This document shows, in pieces, positions 46,712 through 55,080 of a stretch of DNA of 64,000 bases; positions within the stretch are counted from its first letter, which is position 1, and each line of letters opens with the position of its first letter. The notes under the pieces are model-generated. The model made no database searches. It saw only the letters and a program-made list of their open reading frames with translations, and was not told the DNA's origin. The DNA lies in contig JASJOS010000009.1 in the NCBI GenBank assembly GCA_030068525.1, positions 1 to 64,000 of the forward strand, given 5' to 3'. The stretch comes from Xanthocytophaga flava (GTDB taxonomy: Bacteria; Bacteroidota; Bacteroidia; Cytophagales; 172606-1). A program made the translations under genes and the position numbers.

Positions 46712-46720
46712 AAAGGAGGT
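46712..46720 (+). promoter_or_regulatory. Perfect Shine-Dalgarno sequence
   Basis: AAAGGAGGT, followed by 7 nt and the ATG at 46728. It is the full anti-SD complement, rare in Bacteroidota, which seldom use SD sites. Confidence 0.75.
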
Positions 46721-46727
46721 AATACCT

Positions 46728-47588
46728 ATGATTTTACAGGAAACCTATACGCTATACAATGGCGTTCAGATCCCCAAACTAGGTTTGGGAACCTGGTTGA
46801 TAAACAATGAAGCAGTTGTACAGGCAGTAAAAGATGCTGTACAGATAGGCTATCGTCATATTGATACAGCACAGGCATACCAGAACGAAAGGGGAGTTGG
46901 AGAAGGAGTTAAAACATGTGGGGTGAAGAGAGAAGAGATTTTTGTGACTACCAAGCTTGCTGCGGAAGTAAAGTCATACAATGAGGCTGTTGCATCTATT
47001 GATGCATCTCTTCGCAAGTTAGGGATTGAGTATATTGACATGATGATTATTCACAGTCCAAAACCCTGGGCAAAATTTCATGGGAGTGATCCTTACTTTG
47101 ACGGAAATCGTCAGGCATGGAAAGCACTTGAAGAGGCTTACAAAGCTGGCAAGCTTCGTGCCATTGGCCTTTCGAACTTCGAAAAAGCGGATATTGATAA
47201 TATCCTTGAGTCCTGTTCTGTCAAACCAATGACAAATCAGATTTTAGCACATATTAGCAATACACCCAAAGAACTGATTCAATACTGTCAGGATAAAGGC
47301 ATTCTTGTAGAGGCATATTCACCAATCGGACATGGCGAATTGGTAAAGAATCCCAAAATAGCCGCCATAGCAGAAAAGTACAATGTTTCGGTACCTCAGT
47401 TAGGTATTCGTTACGATCTGCAACTGAATCTGCTTCCACTTCCTAAAACTTCCAATTCAGAGCGTATGAAAGCCAACGCAGAGGTAGACTTTGTTATTTC
47501 TGAAGAGGATATGGAGTTCTTAAAAAATATGGAACAGATTGAGCATTATGGAGAGTCCAGCAAATTTCCTGTATTTGGGAAGAAGTAA
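46728..47588 (+). CDS. Aldo/keto reductase (AKR5-like)
   Basis: 286 aa with the AKR motifs: LGLGTWLINNEA, IGYRHIDTAQAYQNERGVGEGV (catalytic Asp/Tyr), TTKLAAEVKSY, AIGLSNFEKADI and LLPLPKTSNSERMKANAEV. The Y-Q-N-E and P-K-T patterns resemble 2,5-diketogluconate reductase-type enzymes. NADPH-dependent carbonyl reduction is expected. The K-rich sequence and the perfect ribosome site suggest origin outside the phylum. It is separated from the following cupin gene by 84 bp. Confidence 0.88.
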   Translation: MILQETYTLYNGVQIPKLGLGTWLINNEAVVQAVKDAVQIGYRHIDTAQAYQNERGVGEGVKTCGVKREEIFVTTKLAAEVKSYNEAVASIDASLRKLGIEYIDMMIIHSPKPWAKFHGSDPYFDGNRQAWKALEEAYKAGKLRAIGLSNFEKADIDNILESCSVKPMTNQILAHISNTPKELIQYCQDKGILVEAYSPIGHGELVKNPKIAAIAEKYNVSVPQLGIRYDLQLNLLPLPKTSNSERMKANAEVDFVISEEDMEFLKNMEQIEHYGESSKFPVFGKK

Positions 47589-47672
47589 CGCAGATTTTTC
47601 TATGTGATTCTGTTTTGCTTAATCACATAGATACATATGTTCAATTACACAGAATAGGTAAATCAGAATACT

Positions 47673-48068
47673 ATGCAAATAACACGAATTGGTTCAAAAC
47701 CTTCTGCAAAGGGACCGGAAGATTGGTTTAGTGGAGCTGTACGTATAGATCCATTGTTTGATCCCAATGAGGCCCGACGTGCAGCTGCCGCCAGCGTTAC
47801 CTTCGAGCCGGGAGCAAGAACGGCCTGGCATACACATCCTCTGGGACAAACGTTAATTATTACTGCAGGTTGTGGCTGGGTGCAAAAGGACGGTGGGCCT
47901 GTTGAGGAAGTCCATCCGGGCGATATCGTATGGTTTGAGGCGAACGAAAAGCACTGGCATGGTGCTACTCCAACCAACGGAATGACTCATATAGCCATAC
48001 AGGAAAATCTAAACGGCAAAGTTGTTGACTGGATGGAGAAAGTAACAGATGAACAGTACCGTAAGTAA
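47673..48068 (+). CDS. Cupin-domain protein
   Basis: 131 aa. A single cupin (double-stranded beta helix) with metal ligands in [12 protein letters not shown] and [24 protein letters not shown] and [20 protein letters not shown]. This is the carboxymuconolactone-decarboxylase-associated or quercetinase-like cupin type. It often co-occurs with aldo/keto reductases, as here. It may detoxify reactive carbonyls or quinones; the substrate is not known. Confidence 0.85.
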   Translation: MQITRIGSKPSAKGPEDWFSGAVRIDPLFDPNEARRAAAASVTFEPGARTAWHTHPLGQTLIITAGCGWVQKDGGPVEEVHPGDIVWFEANEKHWHGATPTNGMTHIAIQENLNGKVVDWMEKVTDEQYRK

Positions 48069-48093
48069 TCAGTGTCTGGAGTAATCCAAATGG

Positions 48094-48469
48094 TGACTGG
48101 AATTCAGGTCATGTGACAACAATATCCGAAGTATGGTCAATATGGGTGATTGACTGGAACTATGGTCAAAATGGTAATTGATGGCCGAATGACTGGAAAA
48201 CTGTTCAGCAAATGAATTGACCATACTTCGAATCATTTTTACTTTTGACTGGTATTCTGTTCACTTTTGAAAATGACCGGAACTCTGTTCACTTTTTGTT
48301 TTGACTGGAATACCAGTCGCTTTTCAGTTTGACTGGAAGTATGGTCACGTTGAAAAAATATCCGAATACCAGTCACGTTGAAAAAATATCCGAACTCTGT
48401 TCACTTTACAGAATGACTATATTTCCAGTCACGATTGTCAAAGACTGGTATTCTGTTCACTTCAAAAAA
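48094..48469. repeat. 28-bp-periodic repeat array A
   Basis: Thirteen degenerate units start at 48094, 48122, 48151, 48190, 48218, 48246, 48274, 48302, 48330, 48358, 48386, 48414 and 48442. From 48190 onward every step is exactly 28 bp. Each unit has an ~18-bp core like TGACTGGAAnnnnnGTTCAC, often with dyad symmetry (for example GACTGG-AATA-CCAGTC at 48303-48318), and a 10-bp A/T-rich spacer. Unit at 48218 is inverted. No coding frame is consistent with a 28-nt period. Array B at 51035 is a related copy. Confidence 0.85.
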
Positions 48470-48551
48470 ACAGAAGCGAAGCGTTGTGGGAGGTAAGGTG
48501 TGTGTCTTGGAATAATAGCTTTAACAAAATTTGCATGGATATCTGCAACGT

Positions 48552-49356
48552 TTATCTAAACTTAGAATAAAACTCATCAATATCGACACCTGTATCCTGT
48601 TCCCAATTTTCCCAGAATCCATATTCTTCCTTTTTTGACTTTACCCATTGGCCATTTGTGTAATGCCACCGGATATAGGAAATAATAAATTTCTTACTTT
48701 CGTCTGATGGGTTATTGGAATTGGGATTTGTTTGCTGATAGAGTATTTCCTTTGGAGTGATTCTATGTGAAATACACCATCCTCTCTTCAGGCTTGTCAT
48801 AAATCCACCTTTGTCGAATACATAGTGTATCCCTTTTTTATCTATCTCCAAAAAAAGAAACGGGACCATTGTATGATCCTGAGCCTTGAGAATAATCTTT
48901 TGTTAAAACGAACGTTGGCTTGTTTGCATCACCATACAAGAAGACTTTGTCGACCCTGGCAGTAGTTACATCCAATTGTTCACGATATACAATACGCAAA
49001 TGATTGTCCACAACAAGAAGTTGAGCTTTTTTAAGGTTGTATGTCTGTTCCATTGTTGAGTCTGATGTAAAGCCAGGAACGGAAACCCCTTTGCCATAGG
49101 CATAATAAGTGAGAGTTCCATTGAGGCCATGTAACCTTTCATCCATCACTATTAACAATGTTCTGTCATGCTCTTTAGCAGACGGTTCAAGTTTCATAGT
49201 TTGAAAAATCTTGTATCCTTTTAAATCAACATGGCCAATTTGGGCAAGTCTTGACAAGAAACTGGAGTCAATTAGCCTCTCTGAGTGTATACTGATTTGT
49301 TGATATTTATACGATATGTTTTGGATGTTTTGTCTTCCGGATTTGGAATTATTCAC
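48552..49356 (-). pseudogene. Hypothetical cytoplasmic protein gene, frameshifted in an A7/T7 run
   Basis: Two frames read as one protein. The first (49356-48838) ends GSGSYNGPVSFFGDR; the second continues after one base with FLEIDKKGIHYVFDKGG and runs to the stop at 48552. The shift is in a run of seven A on the plus strand (48850-48856). Removing one base joins SYNGPVSF to LEIDKKG. Family unknown; no signal peptide. A sequencing error or real phase variation in the homopolymer is possible. Confidence 0.7.
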
Positions 49357-49711
49357 ATTCGTTCTATCCTATGATTTGAAGTCTTGCGGCATTTCAGCTT
49401 TGAAAGGCTCAATTTTATTCTTTTAGGTACATCATCATATAAACTATGTTACACCACTCTCTGTTCTTTGGATAGCATTTTTCTTTGCTTTTATAGAAAG
49501 AATGTTCTTTTTCTAGTAATCTGAAAGTAGTATTTCCATCCCAAAATAATAATCTCCCTTTCAGAGGAAGATTATCGAATGATGTTTTCTGAGCGATTTT
49601 ATTTTAGATAGCCCATTGATAGTCTTCTGTCTCTTGTATCATTTTACCTTAGGTTTATCAAGGAAGTGAAACACTCCAATGAGGTGCCTGGTATGATTTT
49701 ATTTCTTTGTT
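49357..49711. other. Intergenic region, no gene seen
   Basis: AT-rich, with short T- and A-rich runs. No intact frame or repeat could be supported. It probably holds the promoters of the divergent genes on each side. Confidence 0.35.
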
Positions 49712-50203
49712 ATGAATACTTCTTATCAACCAAAACAAGCTATTCGTATGCGCTGGGTCATCGGTTTTCTTATTGTGTTCAGCTTCTGGTCTTTTGTGGA
49801 ATTAGAACAAAATGAAACACAGCTTAATTTTTCTCTGATGGAAAGGCGAGAGGCTGCCTCTTTCAAGAGTTGGAAAAATGTAAAGAGTGGCTCTGAACTT
49901 CACTACAAAAAGTTTATAAGAGATGATTCCCTAGCAGATCCACACAGACACATCCTGTATGAATTCAGGTTTCCTAATTTAAAATCAAGTCAGAGATACA
50001 ATATGGAAATAGTATCACTCAAAGGAAAAGATACGGTGTCTGTGACTAAAGGAAATCTGAAAACCGATGATGTCTCTCCGTATGTTTTTCAAGAATCTAT
50101 GTATGGAATTGAGAAGCAGATAATTACATTGAATGTTGGTCGGGCATCCAAAATTACATTTACTGTATTTTTTGATATTGAAAATTTTGTGGGTGAAGGA
50201 TGA
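49712..50203 (+). CDS. Hypothetical single-pass membrane protein, 163 aa
   Basis: One hydrophobic helix near the N-terminus (WVIGFLIVFSFWSFVEL) and a soluble domain with a beta-rich C-terminal half (KQIITLNVGRASKITFTVFFDI). Unknown family. It lies inside the accessory region between the two repeat arrays. Confidence 0.6.
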   Translation: MNTSYQPKQAIRMRWVIGFLIVFSFWSFVELEQNETQLNFSLMERREAASFKSWKNVKSGSELHYKKFIRDDSLADPHRHILYEFRFPNLKSSQRYNMEIVSLKGKDTVSVTKGNLKTDDVSPYVFQESMYGIEKQIITLNVGRASKITFTVFFDIENFVGEG

Positions 50204-50276
50204 TCTCTCCGATTTCCTGCTTTAATGCCAGCAATCAGTCTTGTCAAGTTGACCTGACTCCTAGGCTGTACTCTAC

Positions 50277-50840
50277 CTATACAGGTAGATATCTATGAAG
50301 TGTTGTACCATTTTTATAGGTAATAGAACTGTCAAGTTCTAAAATTGTTTGCTCTTTGAAAATAGAAAGTCCATTGCCAATGGCAATCGGTCTCTGAAAG
50401 ATATAATATTCATCCACAAAATTCTGGCTGATCAGGAAACTGACAAAAGAAGCACCTCCATACACCATGATATCTCTGCCTGATTGTTGTTTCAGTGCCT
50501 GTACTGCCTTTACGGCATCTCCATTTTCTACTTCCAGGTTTCTTCCTTTAATAGTTGTTTGTGTGTGAGTAAAAACAATCTTCCGCATGCCAACCATTTG
50601 CTTTGCTAGCGGTTGTTCATTGCTTTGAGGTTCATTATCGAGTACATTTTCCCAGTGATCAATAAAGCCGCGTGTCATCTTGCGCCCTAGTAATATGGTA
50701 TCGCAGGTGCCCGCCAGCTCGATTACACGCTGTAATATAGCCTCATCCCTTTTGCCAATCCACATCCAATCCAGCTCGCCATTAGGCCCAGCTACAAACC
50801 CATCCAGACTCATTTGTACTTGTAATTTCAATTTTCGCAT
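50277..50840 (-). CDS. Dihydrofolate reductase-family (RibD_C) protein 1
   Basis: 187 aa. LQVQMSLDGFVAGPNGELDW, TILLGRKMTRGFIDHW, GRDIMVYGGASFVSFLISQ and VDEYYIFQRPIAIGNGLSIF match the RibD C-terminal/YyaP-like NADPH fold. The fold binds NADPH and a pteridine/pyrimidine-like substrate; physiological role unknown. Two paralogues follow at 52267 and 53663. Confidence 0.88.
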   Translation of the reverse strand: MRKLKLQVQMSLDGFVAGPNGELDWMWIGKRDEAILQRVIELAGTCDTILLGRKMTRGFIDHWENVLDNEPQSNEQPLAKQMVGMRKIVFTHTQTTIKGRNLEVENGDAVKAVQALKQQSGRDIMVYGGASFVSFLISQNFVDEYYIFQRPIAIGNGLSIFKEQTILELDSSITYKNGTTLHRYLPV

Positions 50841-51034
50841 AGTAACATTTTTAGAATTAGAAAGTGACTGTCTTTTTTCTGGTACAAATATCTGAAACCA
50901 GTACCTACTAATAGGTGTATAATTGCGACATCTTAACGGGTGATTTACGTCAAAAATCTAAGAGCAGGCTACCAGACTTATCAGAAAATCTTATAGAAGA
51001 GCGTCAGTAACAGCCAGAGTATTGTTGCAAACAG

Positions 51035-51410
51035 TGACTGGAGTTATTGTTATACTGAATAGCGACCGGAACACTAGTCATATAAGAAAAATATCCGAAG
51101 TATGGTCAACATGGATGGCTGATTGGAACTATGGTCACTTTCATTATCGAAGGATAAGTGATCGGAAAAACGTTCAGCAAGGCAAGTGAACAGAAATCGA
51201 ATCACTTTGTAAAATGACTGGTATTCTGTTCACTTTTTGTTTTGACTGGAATACCAGTCACGTTGAAGAAATATTCGAACTCTGTTCACTTTTAATGTTG
51301 ACTGTAAGTATGGTCATTTTATAGAATGACTGATATTCTGTTCAAACTCGACAACTATCCGAATACTGGTCAATCTATTGGCCGACCATACTTCTGCTCA
51401 CCAAGCTCAT
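51035..51410. repeat. 28-bp-periodic repeat array B
   Basis: Thirteen units start at 51035, 51063, 51091, 51120, 51159, 51187, 51215, 51243, 51271, 51299, 51327, 51355 and 51383. Steps are 28 bp except 29 and 39 bp after 51091 and 51120. The same 29/39 exceptions occur in array A after 48122 and 48151, so the arrays are homologous copies. B8 (51243) again has the perfect dyad GACTGG-AATA-CCAGTC. Confidence 0.85.
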
Positions 51411-51466
51411 TCAATCAAAATCTTTATGTGTTATTGATGCTGGTTTTCGTAAAACTGTGGAAGGAA

Positions 51467-51811
51467 TTATCGATTTGTTGAATAGTCTATAACTTTTCTG
51501 TCAATAAATCTAGATACGGTGCCACAATCAGTATATTCTTCTTTGATTCTCTTATTTGAAAGTTCTCCATAAACCACATAGTTATGCTTTCTGGTGGTAT
51601 CTTCATAATCCCTTTTACTGGTAAGTAAATAAATTTGCTTATTAGTGTCATACTTATTACCTGTAATTACAGAATCAATCCTCCATATAAGCTTATAATC
51701 ATCACATTCCTCATTGGATGGTTCAACAATAAAAACACACTCTCTGCTATTCTCACAAGAGACTAATAATATAAATGCTATTAGTAGTAAAAATCTATTT
51801 AAGATTATCAT
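51467..51811 (-). CDS. Hypothetical lipoprotein, 114 aa
   Basis: From the ATG at 51811 (MIILNRFLLLIAFILLVSC), giving a lipobox LLVSC; the frame also opens at 51835. The mature part (ENSRECVFIVEPSNEECDDYKLIW) has paired Cys, maybe a disulfide. Unknown family. Confidence 0.6.
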   Translation of the reverse strand: MIILNRFLLLIAFILLVSCENSRECVFIVEPSNEECDDYKLIWRIDSVITGNKYDTNKQIYLLTSKRDYEDTTRKHNYVVYGELSNKRIKEEYTDCGTVSRFIDRKVIDYSTNR

Positions 51812-51916
51812 ATATATTGTATGCCTTATTAACACTAATGGTGGGGATGATCTTTTCGCATTCTGTCCTAATTATTTGAAGAATATCTCCGGTCTTTATG
51901 TATTATTTGGAGATTG

Positions 51917-52195
51917 TTATTTATTGGCATACTCTACCATCTGCTGTGTGTATGGAACTGAACACGCATCAAAATATTCGTAGATATCTCGGGCGTTGTA
52001 AATTTGAAGTGCTTTGTCAACTGCAGGATTTGAGATTAAAAATTGATTTCCATTTACCAGTTCTATTAAAATATCATTAACTGACCATGAAATCGCGTCT
52101 GCTGTAGGAAACGGATATCTATTGTTCAGGGTTATACTACTATTTTTTTTGAAACCGAGCTGCTCTAAAATTTCTGGTGTTAGTTTGTAGACCAT
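51917..52195 (-). CDS. Small hypothetical protein, 92 aa
   Basis: Cytoplasmic, KLTPEILEQLGFKKN then WSVNDILIELVNGNQFLISN. Unknown family; small size and location resemble immunity proteins. It lies between the lipoprotein and reductase 2. Confidence 0.5.
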   Translation of the reverse strand: MVYKLTPEILEQLGFKKNSSITLNNRYPFPTADAISWSVNDILIELVNGNQFLISNPAVDKALQIYNARDIYEYFDACSVPYTQQMVEYANK

Positions 52196-52266
52196 GGAGT
52201 AATTTCTATTATCTGGTATATATTTGCTTGACTAGATTGCTCACTTATGCCTTTAAAATAATACCA

Positions 52267-52815
52267 TCATTTTTTGCGGGTATAGTAGAGTAGTACAGCT
52301 CCACCACCAAAGGTTTTAGTCTTTATGAGGTCAAAAATAGCCCTGTCATTTATGTTTTCAAATAATGGCAAACCGCCTCCTGCCACAACCGGATGAACAC
52401 ACAGTTGGTATTCATCAATCAAATTTAGTTTCATGAGCTGTATAATCAAACTCCGGCTGCCCACTAAAATGTCTTTACCTGATTGTTGTTTGAGGGCCAA
52501 CGCTACATCTTCAATAGGTTGACTGGCTAGTTGGGCACTATCCCATTCGGTTTCTTTGAGCGTATGTGAAAAGACGATTTTTGGAATTTTGTCTATCGCC
52601 AAAGCAAAGTCGTCCATTGATTTTTCACCGGAAGGACTTTTTACCAGATCTTGCCAGAATTTCATCAGTTGATACGTTATTCTGCCATATAGAATCACAC
52701 CTGAGTTGGTTAATAGTTCCTGATAATGTTGATGTATTTCTTCATCTGGCTCTGATGCTGTATGATCACAAAATCCATCAATTGTCATATTGATTGCTGC
52801 AATTATCTTTCTCAT
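52267..52815 (-). CDS. Dihydrofolate reductase-family (RibD_C) protein 2
   Basis: 182 aa: IIAAINMTIDGFCDHTASE, GVILYGRITYQLMKFWQDLV, GKDILVGSRSLIIQLM and VHPVVAGGGLPLFENI. A paralogue of the genes at 50277 and 53663. Cofactor NADPH is inferred. A 26-bp-stem palindrome lies 45 bp upstream. Confidence 0.85.
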   Translation of the reverse strand: MRKIIAAINMTIDGFCDHTASEPDEEIHQHYQELLTNSGVILYGRITYQLMKFWQDLVKSPSGEKSMDDFALAIDKIPKIVFSHTLKETEWDSAQLASQPIEDVALALKQQSGKDILVGSRSLIIQLMKLNLIDEYQLCVHPVVAGGGLPLFENINDRAIFDLIKTKTFGGGAVLLYYTRKK

Positions 52816-52860
52816 ATCTGTTTTTAGTTATTTAACATTGAGAGTCATTTGTGAACATAG

Positions 52861-52919
52861 TATAATGCCGGGTTGCAGCTATCGTAATCTAATACGATGG
52901 CTGCAACCCGGCATTATAT
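52861..52919. other. Long perfect inverted repeat (26-bp stem)
   Basis: TATAATGCCGGGTTGCAGC (52861-52879) pairs with GCTGCAACCCGGCATTATA (52901-52919); one T-G pair and ATCGTA/TACGAT extend the stem, with a loop of only about 6 bases. No strong U-tract follows on either strand, so it is longer and cleaner than a normal terminator. It might still end transcription of the minus-strand gene at 52955. Confidence 0.7.
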
Positions 52920-52954
52920 AAAGTTTATTGAAGGAAAAACTTGGTACCTGTGAA

Positions 52955-53233
52955 TCAACACTGAAATACAATATGTTGTAGAGGGTCAGTTATTTCATTT
53001 ACATAAACTTCTATATCAGCTATATTATTTTCTCCCTGTTGTGCTTCAAATTCGCCCAATAGATCACCTATATACTCTTCTTCTACTTCTGTCTTGTTTT
53101 TTAAAATTATTCGTATCCGAATATCTTGATTTTCTGCTAGCTCAAAGGAAATACTTAAAAAATTGTCATTTATGTTCCTGTGTAATGCATCACAAAGCAG
53201 ACATGCCTGATATTTCATATAGATATCGTTCAT
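52955..53233 (-). CDS. Small hypothetical protein, 92 aa (tandem paralogue 2)
   Basis: Starts within the stop of the gene at 53230 (ATGA overlap). MNDIYMKYQACLLCDALHRNINDNFLSISFEL then DIRIRIILKNKTEVEEEYIG. Its layout matches the neighbour at 53230 (h-x-x-A-x-x-x-N, then LTIQIVLLEETELGEHS), so both are tandem paralogues. Unknown family; likely immunity-like. Confidence 0.6.
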   Translation of the reverse strand: MNDIYMKYQACLLCDALHRNINDNFLSISFELAENQDIRIRIILKNKTEVEEEYIGDLLGEFEAQQGENNIADIEVYVNEITDPLQHIVFQC

Positions 53234-53547
53234 ATAACCTCACTTTTGGAAAAAAGAAGATGGTACATCCAGGTATAATATTTAGGCTGCCATTCCCCTT
53301 TTGTTTCGTTGAACTTTTCTTTTGTCAGAAATATCTTTTCAAAAGCTATTTTATAGTCAGGCAAGTCCTTGTAAATTTTGACTTTACTATGTTCTCCAAG
53401 TTCGGTTTCTTCCAGTAATACAATCTGAATAGTAAGGTTTTTCTCTTGTACTACATAGCTTACGTCCAAAATATTTGATCCGGCATTAATCATAAATGCC
53501 TGCATTAAGGCATAATGGATACGTATATATTCAGTGTTATATTCCAT
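53230..53547 (-). CDS. Small hypothetical protein, 105 aa (tandem paralogue 1)
   Basis: MEYNTEYIRIHYALMQAFMI, then ILDVSYVVQEKNLTIQIVLL. First of the overlapping pair; no membrane segment and no known family. A small acidic cytoplasmic protein in an accessory region, so an immunity protein is a reasonable guess, unproven. Confidence 0.6.
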   Translation of the reverse strand: MEYNTEYIRIHYALMQAFMINAGSNILDVSYVVQEKNLTIQIVLLEETELGEHSKVKIYKDLPDYKIAFEKIFLTKEKFNETKGEWQPKYYTWMYHLLFSKSEVI

Positions 53548-53662
53548 ACTATTAGTGAAAATCCAAGTCTACTTTGTAGTATGTTAAAAGAACTTAAGCA
53601 ATTAAGTGATTTTGCAATGTAGACCCATCTTTAGAGTATTTTTATTGGTATTAGTGGGTGTG

Positions 53663-54244
53663 TTATTGTCTCTCCACTATGTAATTTAGTTCAGTTACCC
53701 CACAGGCAAAGCGATGAGTAGTCAATAGTTTCAGGTTTACTTTGTCTTTGATACCGGTAAACAATGGAATACCTTGTCCAAGAATAACAGGATTCACAAA
53801 GAGCCAGTAGCCGTCGAGTAAGTTCTCCTGAATAAGCGCATGGGTGGCTGTCGGACTGCCAAAAACCAGTATGTCTGCACTTTCACCATTGCTGGATTGT
53901 TTTAGTTTATGTATTTCGTTCGCAAGGTTATCACTAATAACTTTTGTATTCGTCAAATCGATGTCGTTCATTGTTTTTGATAAAACAACCTTGTGGGCTT
54001 TATTATACCACTTTGCATGTTCAATATCGTGTTTAGATGCATCTGGCTTGTCTCCTGCAGTTGGCCAGTAACTTTCCATCATCTCATACGTTACCCGTCC
54101 ATATAAGGCAGTATCGCCTTTACTTATCCGCTTCCCGACATAATCAAAAATTTCTTCATCAACCTTAATCCAGTTCATCTCTCCGTTTGGTCCTGCTACA
54201 AAACCGTCAAGCGATATGTGCATAAATGCAATAATCTTTCTCAT
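53663..54244 (-). CDS. Dihydrofolate reductase-family (RibD_C) protein 3
   Basis: 193 aa: IAFMHISLDGFVAGPNGEMNW, DTALYGRVTYEMMESYWPT, DILVFGSPTATHALIQENL and VNPVILGQGIPLFTGI. Closest in pattern to protein 1 (SLDGFVAGPNGE). NADPH-dependent; substrate unknown. Confidence 0.88.
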   Translation of the reverse strand: MRKIIAFMHISLDGFVAGPNGEMNWIKVDEEIFDYVGKRISKGDTALYGRVTYEMMESYWPTAGDKPDASKHDIEHAKWYNKAHKVVLSKTMNDIDLTNTKVISDNLANEIHKLKQSSNGESADILVFGSPTATHALIQENLLDGYWLFVNPVILGQGIPLFTGIKDKVNLKLLTTHRFACGVTELNYIVERQ

Positions 54245-54404
54245 TTTTTCATGATTTGTTTAGGGTTGTAAAATTGGGTATTTAAGTGGTCGAACGCGAG
54301 TGTAAATACGACATTTTATAGGGCTATTTACGGCAAAAATTAATCAGCAACTTTTAAAGGCTGCCTTATATATATCTGAGGAAGGATCAATCCTGAATGT
54401 ATAA

Positions 54405-54779
54405 TTATTCTTCTCTTATTTGGAAAAAATCTTCATCAAGAAAATTTATTTTTTGTTGTACTTCACAAAAAGTTCCATCAGGACTAATCCTGGTCCATAT
54501 ATAAGGATTATGGGAGGCGCAACTAGTTAAGACATTCTGCTTCAATGTTTTCGCAAAGGAGGTTGCCAAATCCATTGAATTAACAGACTTTACTGTATAA
54601 ATCAGAACTTCTACCTGATAATTGCCCTTTAAAGGATTATATTCAAATAGAATCCTGTTATCCTGACTCTTGGTATAGTCTATATAAGTAACTTCATTTT
54701 CAGAAACAGTAAAAAACTGTTGCAACACTTCTGCTACCTCCTTTTTTAGTACACTTTCTTTTAGAATTAAACTATACAT
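54405..54779 (-). CDS. Hypothetical protein, 124 aa
   Basis: MYSLILKESVLKKEVAEVLQ then EVLIYTVKSVNSMDLATSFA and WTRISPDGTFCEVQQKINF. No known family or membrane segment. Its size and neighbours suggest an immunity-type gene. Confidence 0.55.
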   Translation of the reverse strand: MYSLILKESVLKKEVAEVLQQFFTVSENEVTYIDYTKSQDNRILFEYNPLKGNYQVEVLIYTVKSVNSMDLATSFAKTLKQNVLTSCASHNPYIWTRISPDGTFCEVQQKINFLDEDFFQIREE

Positions 54780-54809
54780 ATGTTCACTGGAAAGATTATA
54801 AACATGTAT

Positions 54810-54950
54810 CTACTCAATGTATACTGAAGCATTTACGATTGTATCATATCTGGTTCCAGGTTTGAATTCAGAGACATACTTCGCTTGCTTTTTAACGCAT
54901 TTAGATAATGAACGTTGTGAAAACGCTGATAAGATAGTATTGCCTTATAT
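54810..54950 (-). pseudogene. C-terminal fragment of an unknown protein
   Basis: One frame reads NTILSAFSQRSLSKCVKKQA and continues to a stop at 54810-54812 (KPGTRYDTIVNASVYIE). There is no start codon and a stop lies upstream, so it is a relic. The remainder of 54780-55080 holds nothing else I can support. Confidence 0.35.
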
Positions 54951-55080
54951 GAAATTATAAGATTTTTACCAACCAAACCCAAACAAAAGTGTTATACAAA
55001 TGAAAAAAAAATGGAAATAAATATAAAGTCTGTTAATTTTCGAGTTCAATCTGATCCGTATTTTACTTGAAGAACTCTTA

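Noticed and set aside
48094-51410. CRISPR arrays
   Set aside because: Units are degenerate over their whole 28 bp and there are no identical repeats separated by unique spacers; no cas genes are present.
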